A program made the translations under genes and the position numbers. Below are positions 22,968-34,526 of a stretch of DNA of 64,000 nt, piece by piece. The stretch is from assembly GCA_025174535.1 (NCBI GenBank), contig JALBUN010000048.1, positions 1,054,001-1,118,000 on the forward strand, written 5' to 3'. Position 1 is the stretch's first letter. Every line of letters begins with the position of its first letter. The notes beneath the pieces were generated by a model that was not told where the DNA came from, ran no database searches, and saw nothing but the letters and a program-made list of their open reading frames with translations. This stretch comes from Cantharellus purpuraceus (Eukaryota; Basidiomycota; Agaricomycetes; Cantharellales; Hydnaceae).

Positions 22968-25900
22968 ATGGACGCGACCAAACCCATTGCGTTCTGCGAA
23001 CATCTCCAGCTCTCTAGCATTGGTATCCAACCAGGTTCCATCTCCTTTCAGGTTGGCACTTGGTGTTCCTTGCACGGTTGTGCTGTCAGTTGACATGGTT
23101 CCAGACGCTTACATTAGAGTCGGACCACTTCATATGTGTCCGTGAAAAGGTCAACGAGCAGAACCAGGTCGTCATCATTGACCTCTCTGACGCGAATAAT
23201 GTCTTGCGGAGACCCATCACAGCAGACTCTGCTATTATGCATCCCAAGCAGAAGATCCTTGCGCTCAAGGGTATGTCTCTTATCCGTATGCATTTGTGCC
23301 CTTTAATATTTTTGTGCAGCCCAACGACAGCTTCAAATCTTCAACATCCAAACTAAGGCGAAAGTCAAGTCCCACATTATGAACGAGGATGTTGTATTTT
23401 GGAAATGGATATCTGATGCTATCATTGGACTTGTCACTGACTCGTCGGTCTACCACTGGACAATAGCCGACGAAACCTCCCCTCCTCAAAAGGTGTTTGA
23501 ACGACACGCTTCGCTTTCTGGTGCTCAAATCATCAATTATCGCATTACATCAGACGAAAAGTGGTTTGTTTTGATTGGGATTGCCGGTAATGCGAACAAC
23601 CCAGCAGCCTTCAAGGTTAAAGGTGCTATGCAGTTGTATAGCAAGGAGAGGGGTGTCAGCCAAGCGATTGAGGGACACGCAGCTGCATTCGCAGAACTCA
23701 AATTGGATGGTGGACAAAGTCCAACCAAACTATTCACATTCGCTGTGCGAACTGCCGCTGGTGCTAAGGTAGGCTTGAGTGTGTAGCTCTCCAAGAACTG
23801 AACGTTAATCGTTTCCACGACAAGCTGCATGTTGTCGAAATCGACCACAATGCATCGAACCCTGTGTTCCAGAAGAAGGCCGTAGATGTATATTTCCCTG
23901 CCGAAGCTACCAACGACTTCCCTGTCTCAATGCAAGTCTCCAAACGACACGGTATTATCTATCTTGTGACCAAGTATGGTTTCATCCACCTTTACGACCT
24001 GGAGACCGGGGCATGCGTATACATGAACCGAATTAGTGGCGAGACAATATTCGTCACTGCGGAACATGACGCTACGGATGGTATCATTGGAGTCAACAAA
24101 AAGGGCCAAGTACTCAGTGTCAATGTGGACGACCAAACTATTGTGCCCTATATTCTTTCCATTCTGAACAACACTGAGCTTGCCTTCAAGCTCGCCAGTC
24201 GTGCCAATTTACCTGGTGCTGATGACCTGTATGTCCGTCAATACCAGCAGCTTTTCCAAAGTGGACAGTATGGAGAAGCTGCGAAGATAGCCGCAACTTC
24301 GCCGAGGGTAGCTCTTTTTGCTCTTATTTTGGGTTTACGACAAGGCAGTGACAAATGACATTCATAGGGGATTCTTCGCACTGTAGCCACGATTGAAGCC
24401 TTCAAGACTGCCCCAGCTCCCCCTGGCGGATTGTCTCCAATCCTTCAGTACTTTGGTGTGTTACTGGAGCGTGGAGAGTTGAACAAGCAGGAATCTGTAG
24501 AGCTTGCGAGACCGGTTCTTGTACAGGGCCGTAAGCAGTTGCTTGAGAAGTGGCTGAAGGAAAATAAGGTCGGTCGTTCTTGACTTTATTGACATATACG
24601 CTAATGTCTAGGTGGCTTTAGCTGGATTGCAGCGAAGAGCTGGGGGATATCGTGCGCTTACACGATATGACTTTGGCTCTAAGCGTCTATCTGCGCGCCA
24701 ACGTTCCGAACAAGGTCGTCGCATGTTTTGCTGAGACAGGTCAGACCGATAAGATTGTTTTATACTCGAAGAAAGTCGGTTACAGCCCGGATTATGCTGG
24801 TTTACTTCAGCATATTATGCGCGTTAACCCTGAGAAGGGTGCCGAGTTTGCTGGCCAACTGGTCAACGATGAGTCTGGACCGCTAGTAGACGTTGAACGG
24901 GTACGTTTTTGGTGTGGCTCGTCTCCTGTGTCAATGATACCCATAGACTCTCATACAGGTGGTGGATATTTTCATGGGTCAAAACATGATACAGCCTGCA
25001 ACGTCTTTCTTGCTTGACGCGTTAAAAGACAACCGACCAGAACAGGGACACCTACAAACCCGTCTACTCGAGATGAACCTTGTGCACGCGCCTCAAGTCG
25101 CAGACGCCATCCTCGGCAACGAGATGTTCTCGCACTACGATAGGCCCAGGGTTGCGAATCTGTGCGAGAAAGCAGGCTTGCTGCAAAGGGTGAGAATAAC
25201 AACCACCTACACTTGTTTGTCGCATCATTTATGTGTGTTCTCAGGCCCTTGAACATTACGAGGATATCGCAGACATCAAGAGGGCCGTAGTGCATACAAA
25301 TGTCTTGCAGCCCGAAGTGTGTAAGCACCCGACTAAACATGGATCCGTGATTGACTCCGGCACTTTAGTGGCTTGTCAACTATTTCAGTCGCCTCACCAC
25401 TGAGCAATCATTCTCCTGCATGCAAGAGATGCTCAGAATTAACATCCGCCAAAATTTGCAAGTCGTCGTACAGATCGCTACAAAGTACTCCGACATCCTT
25501 GGCCCTGTCAAACTCATAGAGATGTTTGAATCGTTCAAGAGCTTTGAAGGTAGTATTCTTCCGTTTCGTGTTTGAATTCATTCTGTTTAACGTGTCTCAA
25601 GGCCTTTATTACTATCTGGGATCGGTCGTCAATCTCTCCCAGGACCCTGAAGTTCACTTCAAGTACATCCAGGCTGCCACTCGCACAGGACAAATACGGG
25701 AAGTGGAGCGCATCTGCCGAGAGAGCAACTTTTATAATCCTGAGAAGGTCAAAAACTTCCTCAAAGAGGCCAAACTTTCCGACCAGTTACCGCTCATTAT
25801 CGTCTGCGACCGGTTCGACTTTGTCCATGATCTTGTGCTATATCTCTACCAGAACGGGTTGACCAACTTCATCGAAGTATATGTCCAACGAGTCAACTCC

Positions 25901-28900
25901 GCTCGCACTCCACAAGTAGTTGGCGGCCTACTTGATGTTGATTGTGATGAGCAAACTATTAAAAATCTACTATCATCCGTCACGGGGAATTTCCCTGTAG
26001 ATGAGCTAGTTGATGAGGTCGAGACACGGAATCGTTTGAAGCTCATCCAGCCCTGGCTTACTTCCCGAATCGAAAGTGGGAATCAAGACCCCGCGTTATA
26101 CAATGCCTTGGCCAAGATTCTTATTGACAGCAACAATAACCCGGAAGCTTTCCTCAAGGATAACAATGTGGGTTGTTTCTACATATATGCCATGAGTACT
26201 TCTTACAGTCCCTCAACGCTAGATATATGAACCGTTAATTGTTGGTAAATACTGCGAGAAACGGGACCCGTACCTTGCATACATCGCATACGCGAAAGGA
26301 CTCTGCGATGATGAGCTAATTGCCATCACCAATGACAACTCTATGTTCAAGCACCAAGCACGTTATCTCGTCAAGCGGCGTCGACTGGAACTTTGGGCTC
26401 AGGTCTTAGTACCCGATAATTTGCACCGTCGTCAGCTCATCGATCAAGTACGCTATCCCTGAATCTTTACCAACGTGGCTGATTTTATTTATTATTTTTG
26501 GCACCTAACCTCTAGATCGTGGCCACGGCCCTCCCTGAGTCAACAGATCCTGACGACGTTTCTGTGACTGTCAAAGCATTCATTGCTGCAGACCTCCCGA
26601 TGGAGCTGATCGAATTGCTGGAGAAAATAGTCATTGAGCCATCACCATTCAGTGATAATCGTAACTTGCAAAACTTATTGCTCTTGACTGCCATCCGTGC
26701 AGACAAGGGTAAAGTTGTTGGTTACATTAACAAGTTGCAGAATTACGACTTTCAAGACATCGCCAAGATTGCCACTGAGAACGGCTTGTTCGAGGAAGCG
26801 CTCACGATCTATAAGAAGTACAATGAGCATGCGCTGGCAATGAACGTGCTAGTGGAACACATCGTCAGTCTCGATCGGGGTGTTGAGTATGCCAACAAGG
26901 TCAACTTACCGGAAGTATGGAGTCGGCTTGCCAAAGCTCAACTCGATGGCTTGCGTATAAAGGATTCCATTGGTAGGATCGAGCCTGATAATATATCTTC
27001 CTTCTTGATTGATTGCCATTTAGACTCTTACATTAAGGCCGAAGATCCTGGTAACTTCGCAGAGCTCATCGAGATTGCCAATCAAGCCGGCAAACATGAT
27101 GATCTTGTCCGCTACCTCCAAATGGCTCGCAAGTCTCTTCGGGAACCCAAGGTCGATACAGAGCTCGCGTATGCATATGCTAAGACCGATAGGCTTCACG
27201 ACATGGAAGATTTCCTGGGAATGACGAATGTTGCAGACATCCTGGTGGTCGGAGAGAAGTGCTTTGATGACGAGCTGTACCAAGCGGCGAAATTGCTGTT
27301 CACCAGCATCTCCAATTGGGCTCGGCTTGCCACGACCCTCATCTACCTGGAAGAGAACCAAGCAGCTGTTGAGAGTGCTCGTAAAGCAGGAAACACTCAG
27401 TAAGATGCCGCCATTAGTTCGTGTTCCAAGTTGATTGTGTTGCAGAGTTTGGAAACAAGTGCACGCTGCTTGTATTGCGAAGAAAGAATTCCGTCTGGTA
27501 GGCCATTTACATATAACAAATGTTGCATTGTTTACAAAGGCTTCTGTAACTGCAGGCACAAATCTGTGGCTTGAACATCATTGTGCATGCGGTGCGAATA
27601 TATCCACGTTGTTGCTGATTTAACATTAATGGTCTTTTCTCACTGTGTAGGAGGAGCTACAGGGCATTATTCGAGAGTACGAGAGGCGAGGGTATTTCGA
27701 TGAGATCATGGCGCTGCTTGAAGCTGGTCTTAGTCTGGAGCGAGCACATGTGAGCCCACTTAACTTTTTTGAGTTTGGACTATATTCAAATATTCCACAG
27801 ATGGGTGTTTTCACAGAACTCTCTGTTTTATATAGCAAGTACAAGCCAGAGAAACGTGAGTGTGTAATTCTGGAATCCTCGGTGCATAACTCACCGTACA
27901 TTTATTGATGGCTAGTCATGGAACATCTCAAACTCTTCGTCTCTCGGATCAACATCCCGAAGGTCGACTCCATAATCTGAGCTAAGAACTTCGCTGACGC
28001 GAACATTCAGGTCATCAAAGCCTCTGAGAAAGCCCACCTTTGGCCCGAGTTGGTGTTCCTATATGTCAAATACGATGAGTTTGTGCGTTGTCCTTTATAA
28101 TTGTCATCCGCACTTGGCTTATCCTTACATCCCAGGACAATGCCGCTCTTGCAATGATGGAGCGTGCCGCTGATGCGTGGGAGCACAATCAATTCAAAGA
28201 TGTGGTCGTTCGTGTTGCCAATGTGGAAATGTGAGCCACTGATTAAACTTCTCATCAAAAATGTTCAATGACTAACTTGTAATTTGCCCAAACAGTTACT
28301 ACAAAGTCTGTTGGCATGGATATCAACCGGGTATTTGACGCTAATGTTTCGCTCAGGCGCTCACGTTCTATCTCCAAGAGCAACCTAATCTCCTCTCAGA
28401 CCTTCTCACTGTCTTGATTCCTCGAATTGACCACAGCCGTGTGGTTCGTATGTTCCGCAATCAGGACAATGTTCCTCTCATTCGGTCATATCTCATTGCT
28501 GTTCAACATGCAAGTGACTTCCAGTCTATCGTATGAAAACAACCTGACCTCCCCCTCCTCCAGCTCAACATCGAAGCCGTCAACGACGCTTACAATGAGT
28601 TGTTGATCGAGGAAGAAGATTACAAGACTCTACGCGATTCCATTGACAGCTTCGACAACTTCAACAATGTTGGCCTCGCAAAACGCTTACAATCGCATGA
28701 GCTACTCGAATTCCGACGATTAGCGGCTCACCTTTATAAGGTTTGTTTCGAACTGGCGGCTTTACGTTCTTTGTATTGATGATTGCCTCGCTAGAAAAAT
28801 GGCAAATGGGAAGAGTCGATATCACTCTCCAAGCAAGACAAACTATTCAAGGATGCTATGGTTACCGCCGCTGCATCTGCCTCGATAGAAGTCGCTGAGG

Positions 28901-29445
28901 AATTGCTAACATACTTTGTGGATATCGGAAATAAAGAATGTTTCGGGGGTCTTCTCTATATCTGCTTCGATCTTCTGCGGTCAGATGTCGTGGAGGAGTT
29001 GACCTGGCAGCATGCTCTTAACGATTTCTATATGCCCTACAAACTCCAGAGCCAACGGCATCTTGTCCAAAAGGTCGGGTGTACCTCTCAGCTTGTTCTT
29101 TCTTTCCCTAACACCCCTGTCCTTGTCTTTCGTAGCTTGCTGCTCTAGAGAAGGAAATTCGCGAACGGTCGAAAAAGGATATCCAAAAAGAGCAACAAGA
29201 AGCCGACCAACCAATTATCAATCCCGGTGGGTTCGGTGGACGCCTACTAATAACTCAAAGTAACGGGTATGTATTTATTTTACTGTTGACTGTCATTACA
29301 ATCCAGCATGCCACTAGGTTCACCGGATCTGCACCTCCAGTTTTCCAGAATGGGGTGCCCGCTGTAAGTATATAGCATGTCTTATAGTGGTCATGGATAG
29401 CTACTGACGTATCAACAGAGCATGACAGGATTTGGTAGCTTTTGA
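22968..29445 (+). CDS. CHC1: Clathrin heavy chain
   Basis: Scaffold of clathrin coats at the plasma membrane, trans-Golgi and endosomes. ATG 22968 ([20 protein letters not shown]). The N-terminal beta-propeller runs from [20 protein letters not shown] through [20 protein letters not shown] and [15 protein letters not shown]. The linker and clathrin repeats follow ([52 protein letters not shown]). The trimerisation end is [20 protein letters not shown], and the tail [13 protein letters not shown] ends at TGA 29443-29445. It spans about 6.5 kb in roughly two dozen exons, giving about the family's usual 1,680 residues. The intron at 28510-28563 starts with GC instead of GT (CAT|gcaagt...cag|CTCAAC), the only choice that keeps [16 protein letters not shown] in frame. 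Only 166 bases separate it from the PQ-loop gene upstream. Confidence 0.97.
28510..28563 (+). other. GC-AG intron in the clathrin gene
   Basis: 54-base intron with donor CAT|gcaagt and acceptor ctccag|CTC. The GT two bases further on (caa|gtgact) would shift the frame and destroy the conserved [11 protein letters not shown] block, so the GC donor is required. Confidence 0.85.
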
Positions 29446-29640
29446 TGACTGATCTGATTTGTATATAATTTAATTCCTCGTCCACTTATTTGCTTTCGTT
29501 TCGAGCATCAAGAAGTAAGCGTTAATGACTCAACATATTAAAGATACAAGCAAATGTCCTGAAAATATGCAATGTGGTATCGAGTACGAATCGAGAGCGA
29601 CGGGAGAAAGGGCCTTGTGAGAAAATAAAGCGGTACACTA

Positions 29641-30890
29641 CTACATGATTAAGCAATTGCTGGTCCCTGTATAACTTGCTGCCCCTTTCCTGCGGGCCGA
29701 AATGGAACATCGCGCAGCCTCGTACTGATCTTCTGACTCAGTCACAGCAGTATTGCGACATGAGATGGATGACTCACGAATACTTGTTCGACGCCGCGAT
29801 TATGCTTGCTACTACATTCTAGCATGGAACCATGTCAGCCGTAGGGGTGGTAACCCAACTTCCAGCACAAATGCACCAACCTAGGTACCGACTGGCACGT
29901 ATTCGACGGGCTGTAGCCAACCCCTGAACACGGCAAGAAGGTCAAGATGCAATCCCGAAGAATCAGAGTGGACAGACCTCCTCATACTGCACGGGCCGTT
30001 GTCCGTACCGGCTCAGTCGCTCCCTCACATCACGGTCGTCTCGTAGATCGCATTTTAGGGCTAGCGGTACGGTCCTCCTTAGTAACAGTATGGTAGACAA
30101 ATAGTGAAAAGGGTTCACCAACGAGTATAATCTAAAAGTATGGATCTTGTCATAGGAAGAACGACACCATAGCAATTGCAAGTACCTTCACGCCTGGGCA
30201 GTACTCAAGAATCTCGTCTATCCACTGGAAGGAGAGTCAGCATTCTGGAGACATATACTGAATCATGATCACTCCGCACTTTAGACTCCACGTTATCCAA
30301 TGATGTTGGGCTGTCCACCTGAATCTCTATATGTCAAACGGGCTCCTAAAGAGGAAAGGATGGATTACCGAAAAGCACAGCATGACAATGTGTGTCTCTG
30401 CATACGAGAGAGACCGTAACCGATCGAAATCTTCCTGGCCTGGAGAGGCATAATGCACATTTCGAATGACACGAAACAAACCACTAATGAGCTTACCCGC
30501 AGTGTCCCATAAACTTAATTCTATAAGATGGTCATCCACATGTATATCGTGAACGTAGTTCTCGAATACAGTAGGCTCGCTGCCAATTATGCTCAGCGCC
30601 CGCACCATGCATATCTGAATAGCCATGCATACTATATTTGTGTAAAGAACCCGCGCGTAAAAACGTTGAGTCTGGCAGTTGAGACAGTTGAAAAGGCGAC
30701 ATGCAGTTCCATTGCATACTTACAATGAGGTCTGGGAACGAATTGTAACCTACTGTAACTCCAGCGTGAGGGCACCAAGGTTACTCACCTTTCCGCATCC
30801 GCCATCCCCGATGACAACGACCTTTCGTTGCAACGGTCGTCGGCCAAGGGGACCAAAGCCAGTGGAGCTGCTGGACGAACAGAGAGGCAT
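29641..30890 (-). CDS. RHO3: Rho3-type small GTPase
   Basis: Rho family GTPase acting in polarised exocytosis and actin organisation. ATG 30890 ([20 protein letters not shown]). The P-loop [13 protein letters not shown] is completed by an 8-base microexon (30724-30731, ACCTCATT). Then [60 protein letters not shown] (switch II), [20 protein letters not shown] and [20 protein letters not shown]. The guanine-specificity motif SSK appears in [15 protein letters not shown]. The C-terminus is Ser-rich and ends in CLIM, a CAAX box whose final Met favours farnesylation; stop TAG 29641-29643. The N-terminal extension with a cysteine, and the YVHDI and LSYAETH blocks, fit Rho3 better than Rho1/Rho2 or Cdc42. 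Convergent with clathrin heavy chain, 195 bases apart. Confidence 0.92.
30724..30731 (-). other. 8-base microexon of RHO3
   Basis: Read on the minus strand, ...cccag|ACCTCATT|gtaagt... The exon supplies Thr-Ser and two bases of the Leu codon; the next exon begins at 30671 with A CTC AAC. Without it the P-loop would lack its Mg-coordinating Thr and the frame would shift. Confidence 0.85.
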
Positions 30891-31268
30891 GGTTAAGCGG
30901 GAGATGAATAGCTGCAGCGGCTTGGTCAACCACCACGCTCCCGGTCTCAGGCGACCTATTTCGATGCCTTCTCACGTCTTAAAAGGAAAGGTATGATCTC
31001 AAAGTTCAAGCGCCACTAGTATATATCTAGTATATATTTGAGACCTGCTCCCCATACGTCTATGTTGCTTAAATTATGGAATACAAATGGTCTATATCGG
31101 TTGCCTTGTCTTTGCTCAGGGGCCATATGGTACGGTTTGAATATGAGGCGTTTCAACTGTGGGGCAAAGTCGGTCAAAACTGCACCAGGACCAAGTTAAT
31201 TTGATAGACCCACCAAGCCGGAGAAGTGAGGGGAATTTTGACGGTCGTCTGGTCATAACATCATGAGG
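30891..31268. other. Intergenic region upstream of RHO3
   Basis: 378 bases between the RHO3 start and the 3' end of the serine dehydratase gene. It contains a short AT-rich direct repeat near 31017-31036 (two copies of agtatatat). No gene could be supported. Confidence 0.4.
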
Positions 31269-34132
31269 TCAGTTATCGTTAAACTGCCGGAAGAATCGCC
31301 TTACAGCAAGACCCGAAAGGCTTGTCTCCTTGTATTTTACAGACATATCCCTGGCCGTTAAACGCATGGCTTCAATAGCCTCGTCCAATGTAACTGAATA
31401 TGTGCCATCGCTTGCCATTGCAAGCTGGGATGCCGTTACTGCCTTGACAGCTGAGCATGACGATTAGTCCACTAGCCGCTGCGACGCAGGGTGGTTGCAC
31501 CTCACCTCCAAGACTGTTACGCTCAATGCACGGCACCTGCACAAGCCCATCGATGGGGTCACACGTCAGTCCGAGATTATGCTCGATGCCTATCTCCGCG
31601 GCTTGTAACACGATCTGGGGAGGAGCACCCATGCATGCGGCGAACCCTGCACTTGCCATCGAACAGGCAACTGTACGGAAGTAAGCAAGAAGAAATCTTT
31701 ATGCACGCTCTCAAACAGAAATAAACACATACCACCTACTTCAGCCTGGCAACCACCTTCCGCAGCAGAAATTGTGCTCCCACGCTTAGAAAACGTGTCA
31801 GACAAAGCTTCTATATACGTGCAGGTGTGCTAACCTTAAATAACATACCAACTGCTGCTGCAGTAAGCAAGAATGTCGATATACTTTTCTCCGGATCTTC
31901 ACTAACGAACTGCAATGGATGCATAAGAGATGAGAGAGAACATACGACAATGCGTACCTCTACAATATATTTCAAGACAGCGGGTATCACACCAGCAGCG
32001 CCATTGGTAGGACTCGTGACGATGCGTCCACCACTGGCATTGACTTCATTGACACTTATTGCATAACAACTCAGCCAGTCCATTGCCTAGGGGCAGTCAA
32101 CGTCAGATGATGAGACATGCACGAAAACAACGCTTACAGGGAACACAGTCTTGCGCTATTCAAAGCCAATAAGTTGATTCATAATATAAATAGGAGACCC
32201 ATATACATACGGGAGGCATAGGGAGAACGGGGTGGTCAAACGACCCGACGACGCGTGCTGGCCTCAAATTCAACCGTATGCGCTCACGACTTTCCGATGG
32301 TGGATGTGTGGAGTCCGGCCGCTTACGCTTCTCCTTATTACTGGCTCGCGCTCCACCACTTTCAGGTGAATCTATCGTGTCGGGCTCCGCAGCAAAACTG
32401 ATCGCTGGTAGGTCTGCAGGAGACATTGCAGGATAAAAGCTGTGGAAGTTGAGATCAACGAAATTTCGTAACGAACGTGAAGTATAACCGACCCTCGCAT
32501 AAGACGCCGATACAAGACGGGTGCCCGCCTTCGTAGTCCCAATCTACCAGGTAGGACTTTCTCGGACGTTAAGACGCCGGTCCGGATACAATCATCCATG
32601 ACTGTCCATATTCGCATCAACTAGGAGATATCAGTGGATATAAATGTACAATTGATATATATGGTCACCTTGTCATGGATTTCCTCGTGAGAATGGAAGT
32701 GAAGTTCATTGTCATAGACTAACTGAGCAATGGTCATCTGACACTACTTTAATCGCAGCTCGCATGTAAAATTCGTGGTTTCTACTCACATTATGTTTCT
32801 TGGTCAGGGAAAGAAGGGAATCTCCCGATGAGAACAGATACGGCGGCTGGTGGGACTTGCTTGCTTGCAAGCGAGAGAGTTCAGCTGCTTCTGTCGGATC
32901 CGTCATGGAAGCAGACTTGATGCTGAGGGAATCAAACCCATGCAGCTGTGAAAGGCGGGCAGTTTCCACGGCGTGCTTATCCACACCTTTGTAATAAAGG
33001 TTTTCATCGACTAATTATATTAGGTCAGAGTGAGAAACTTAGCGAATCGGACCGGAGTGACCTTTTGTCTTATCATTGACCACAAAACCACCTCCAACGC
33101 TGTTAATCTATTAGCAGATGTCATATATGCGTCATATACGAACCTGAAGTACTCATTCGTTGCAAGGAGGTCTCCATCAGCGTCAAACACAGAGAATCGC
33201 ATACCGTTAGGATGAGTTTTTAAAACTTGATCCCATCTGGTCGAACCAAGCGCGATGAGGCAAACCCGAGACGGGGAGAGAGTGGTTGTACCTCCAAAGC
33301 ATATCACGATCTATATCATAAGTAATGCGATGGACATTAGCCAGTAACAAGGTCTTGTTCTCGAGTATTGTGGCATAGCGAGTAGGAATTGTACCGGTGT
33401 CAATGGTTTCAGGATCTGATCCTGAATACGAGGTAATACCTAAGTAGATATACAGCCAACGATGACAGTAAGTTACCTTCCATTCCGAGCAGAATTGCTT
33501 GTGGGGTATGATGTCTAGGTATCAACGGCTCCAGATGCGGGAATAACATATCTGTAAATTGCGTTCGTACCCTTTTCCAGTTGCGGCTAGGCTCCCATAG
33601 CTGGGTGCCGTATCAATGAAAAGGCACAGATTCGAAGATAGTCACACTTAACGTACAGGGTTACCTTCAAGGTTCTGACCTTGAACAGACCATGACTCAG
33701 AGCACCCTTGACGAGAACAGACCTAATAATTTACCTTATCTAGAAGATTTAGCCCTTGCAAATCAAACATAAATATACGGGCCGCTCGCATCGGGCCCAC
33801 GGTGTGCGAGCTCGAGGGGCCCACTTATGATAACCAATTTGTTCAAGATTAGTCGACTATCAAGATTTAATATCAGGCTAACCTCCAATGCTGAATAGAT
33901 CAAATGTTGAGATAACAGCATGTTCAGGACGAACCGGCTCCTCTGGAGTGTTACTGCTAGATGCAATTGCATCTGATGAGTAGGATCTCTTGAAACCGGG
34001 ACCCAAGGGGCCAGATGGAACTGAGGGACATCGAGCACGACTTGTCATACGCATTAGGCGGGTAGGCGAGCAGAGACGTAACACGCCTCGCTGTGCAAGA
34101 GCAGGAGAAAGCATGTGGCGGAGATTAATCAT
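31269..34132 (-). CDS. Iron-sulfur type L-serine dehydratase, single-chain
   Basis: L-serine ammonia-lyase of the bacterial SdaA/SdaB type, converting serine to pyruvate and ammonia with a 4Fe-4S cluster rather than PLP. ATG 34132 begins a basic, Arg/Ser-rich leader ([29 protein letters not shown]) that looks like a mitochondrial presequence. Beta domain: [13 protein letters not shown] then [20 protein letters not shown] and LQGLNLLDK. Alpha domain: [40 protein letters not shown] and [20 protein letters not shown], with the two cluster cysteines in [12 protein letters not shown]. It ends [17 protein letters not shown] at stop 31269-31271. At least ten exons, some borders not resolved. The divergent transporter shares its 394-base promoter. 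Localisation is inferred from composition only. Confidence 0.88.
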
Positions 34133-34526
34133 GCTCAGACTTGTGGACGCGACAGACGTCGGATATATTCGAGCGGGAGACGGCGCTAGACCACGAGCGT
34201 CAAATCAGTTGTCAGTAACTTAAAGATAAAGTAAAGTAAAGCAAACACTCAGAGAGAAATGGCCTTACACTGGTCACTCAAAGGTTCAAATGCATTTGAC
34301 CACAGCTCTTGTCCCAAAATCGTATCGGACCGCCTGGCCAAGTCAACATCAAGCTTCTGGGGCAAGCCTCGGGTCGACCGTCCAGCGGCAGGCATGGGCT
34401 GCCTGCACGCAGATCTTTTTGGCATGTTGTACACAAATCCTCTGGGGCACCGGGTTCAAAGTGTCCGTATTAAAAGGTGTACCTGAAGTCTCATAATCTC
34501 CTTGTTTCCACTGCCTCTTCCTCCCC
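34133..34526. promoter_or_regulatory. Divergent promoter between serine dehydratase and AEC transporter
   Basis: 394-base region between two divergent start codons. It includes a purine-rich stretch near 34218-34245 (repeats of taaag) and a CT-rich block just before the transporter ATG, typical of fungal transcription starts. No clear protein-binding palindrome was seen. Confidence 0.45.

Noticed and set aside
34281..34320. Sequence resembling a tRNA T-arm (ggttcaaat)
   Set aside because: The flanking bases do not form a T-stem and no acceptor or anticodon arms can be drawn.
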